Positions 6,201 through 6,422 of a stretch of 6,422 nt of DNA are shown piece after piece. The stretch covers positions 1-6,422 of the forward strand of contig CANHIV010000064.1 of the NCBI GenBank assembly GCA_947460525.1. The letters run 5' to 3'. The notes under the pieces were generated by a model that was not told where the DNA came from, did not search any database, and was given only the letters and a program-made list of their open reading frames with translations. The position numbers were made by a program, and so were the translations under genes. The stretch comes from Flavobacteriales bacterium. Lineage in GTDB: Bacteria > Bacteroidota > Bacteroidia > Flavobacteriales_D > Sanyastnellaceae. Numbering within the stretch: the first letter of the stretch is position 1; each line of letters starts with the position of its first letter.

Positions 6201-6422
6201 TAATTTAGAATTCGTGTAATGATTGCGTCACTGGTACGTTCCTTCACCCATTTGTGCAGAATGAAATACAACACCAATCCCAACACTCCGTAAAATCCTC
6301 CCACACACAAAAAACCATAGTATACCTTTCCCAAAATCTCCCCTAGCCAAAAGGCCGCGCCAAGGCTGATCATCAACATAAAAAGTCCCAAGGCCATTAC
6401 AGCCAACATGCGCGAAACCATC
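6200..6422 (-). CDS. Holin-X-like (phage holin family) small membrane protein, C-terminal part, 5' end outside window
   Basis: About 74 C-terminal residues of a small inner-membrane protein. Two hydrophobic helices (roughly residues 6-30 and 34-55 from the first visible Met) are joined by a short turn containing GEILGK, followed by a basic-polar tail (HKWVKERTSDAIITR). The pattern matches the Holin-X (PF07332)/'phage holin family' proteins of Bacteroidota, which are usually 110-120 residues, so the Met at 6419-6421 is probably internal and about 40 N-terminal residues lie beyond the right edge. Despite the name, these are ordinary chromosomal genes of unknown, possibly envelope-related, function, and there are no other phage genes here. 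Its stop TAA (6200-6202) overlaps the next gene's ATG. A YtxH-like gene may lie upstream, outside the window. Confidence 0.78.
   Translation of the reverse strand, partial: MVSRMLAVMALGLFMLMISLGAAFWLGEILGKVYYGFLCVGGFYGVLGLVLYFILHKWVKERTSDAIITRILN

Noticed and set aside
6200..6422. Evidence of a prophage because of the holin-like protein
   Set aside because: Holin-X-like genes are common chromosomal genes in Bacteroidota, and there is no endolysin, capsid, tail or integrase gene nearby.

Overview
This 6.4 kb window reads as an ordinary chromosomal segment from a member of the Bacteroidota. The reasons are AT-rich DNA with AT-rich gaps, weak or absent Shine-Dalgarno sequences before most genes, a secreted oxidoreductase with a Tat/lipoprotein-type leader beside an outer-membrane barrel-like protein, and a Holin-X-like protein followed by a small soluble protein, a pairing I recall from many Bacteroidota genomes. 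The sequence alone does not settle the order or family. I see no tRNA, rRNA, CRISPR array, transposase or integrase.

Layout: (1) 1-1842 (+) is the C-terminal two-thirds of a P-type cation ATPase, Ca2+-pump-like, cut by the left edge. (2) 1918-2340 (+) is a small DCC-family (DUF393) protein with a DxxCxxC motif and a TTG start. (3) 2341-2574 is a 234-bp gap with an AT-rich hairpin, a short 8-bp tandem repeat, a possible Bacteroidota-type promoter and an open tail of unknown meaning. (4) 2575-3921 (+) is a polyamine/monoamine-oxidase-like flavoprotein with a twin-arginine lipoprotein leader. Its stop overlaps (ATGA) the start of (5) 3918-4601 (+), a 227-residue secreted protein of unknown function with a beta-barrel look. 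(6) 4736-5773 (+) is an AI-2E/PerM-family membrane protein. (7) On the minus strand, converging on it, a Holin-X-like two-helix membrane protein (6200-6422, cut by the right edge) is followed, with a 1-bp overlap, by a 135-residue conserved hypothetical (5793-6200).

The genes do not form one pathway. The two linked pairs are the oxidase with the barrel-like protein, and the holin-like protein with the small hypothetical. The first is the most interesting: a lipid-anchored amine oxidase translationally coupled to a putative outer-membrane protein suggests a cell-envelope function, which is inference. The ATPase, DCC protein and AI-2E protein look like independent housekeeping or accessory genes. 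I found no strong evidence for a wholly new system; the candidates are graded accordingly.
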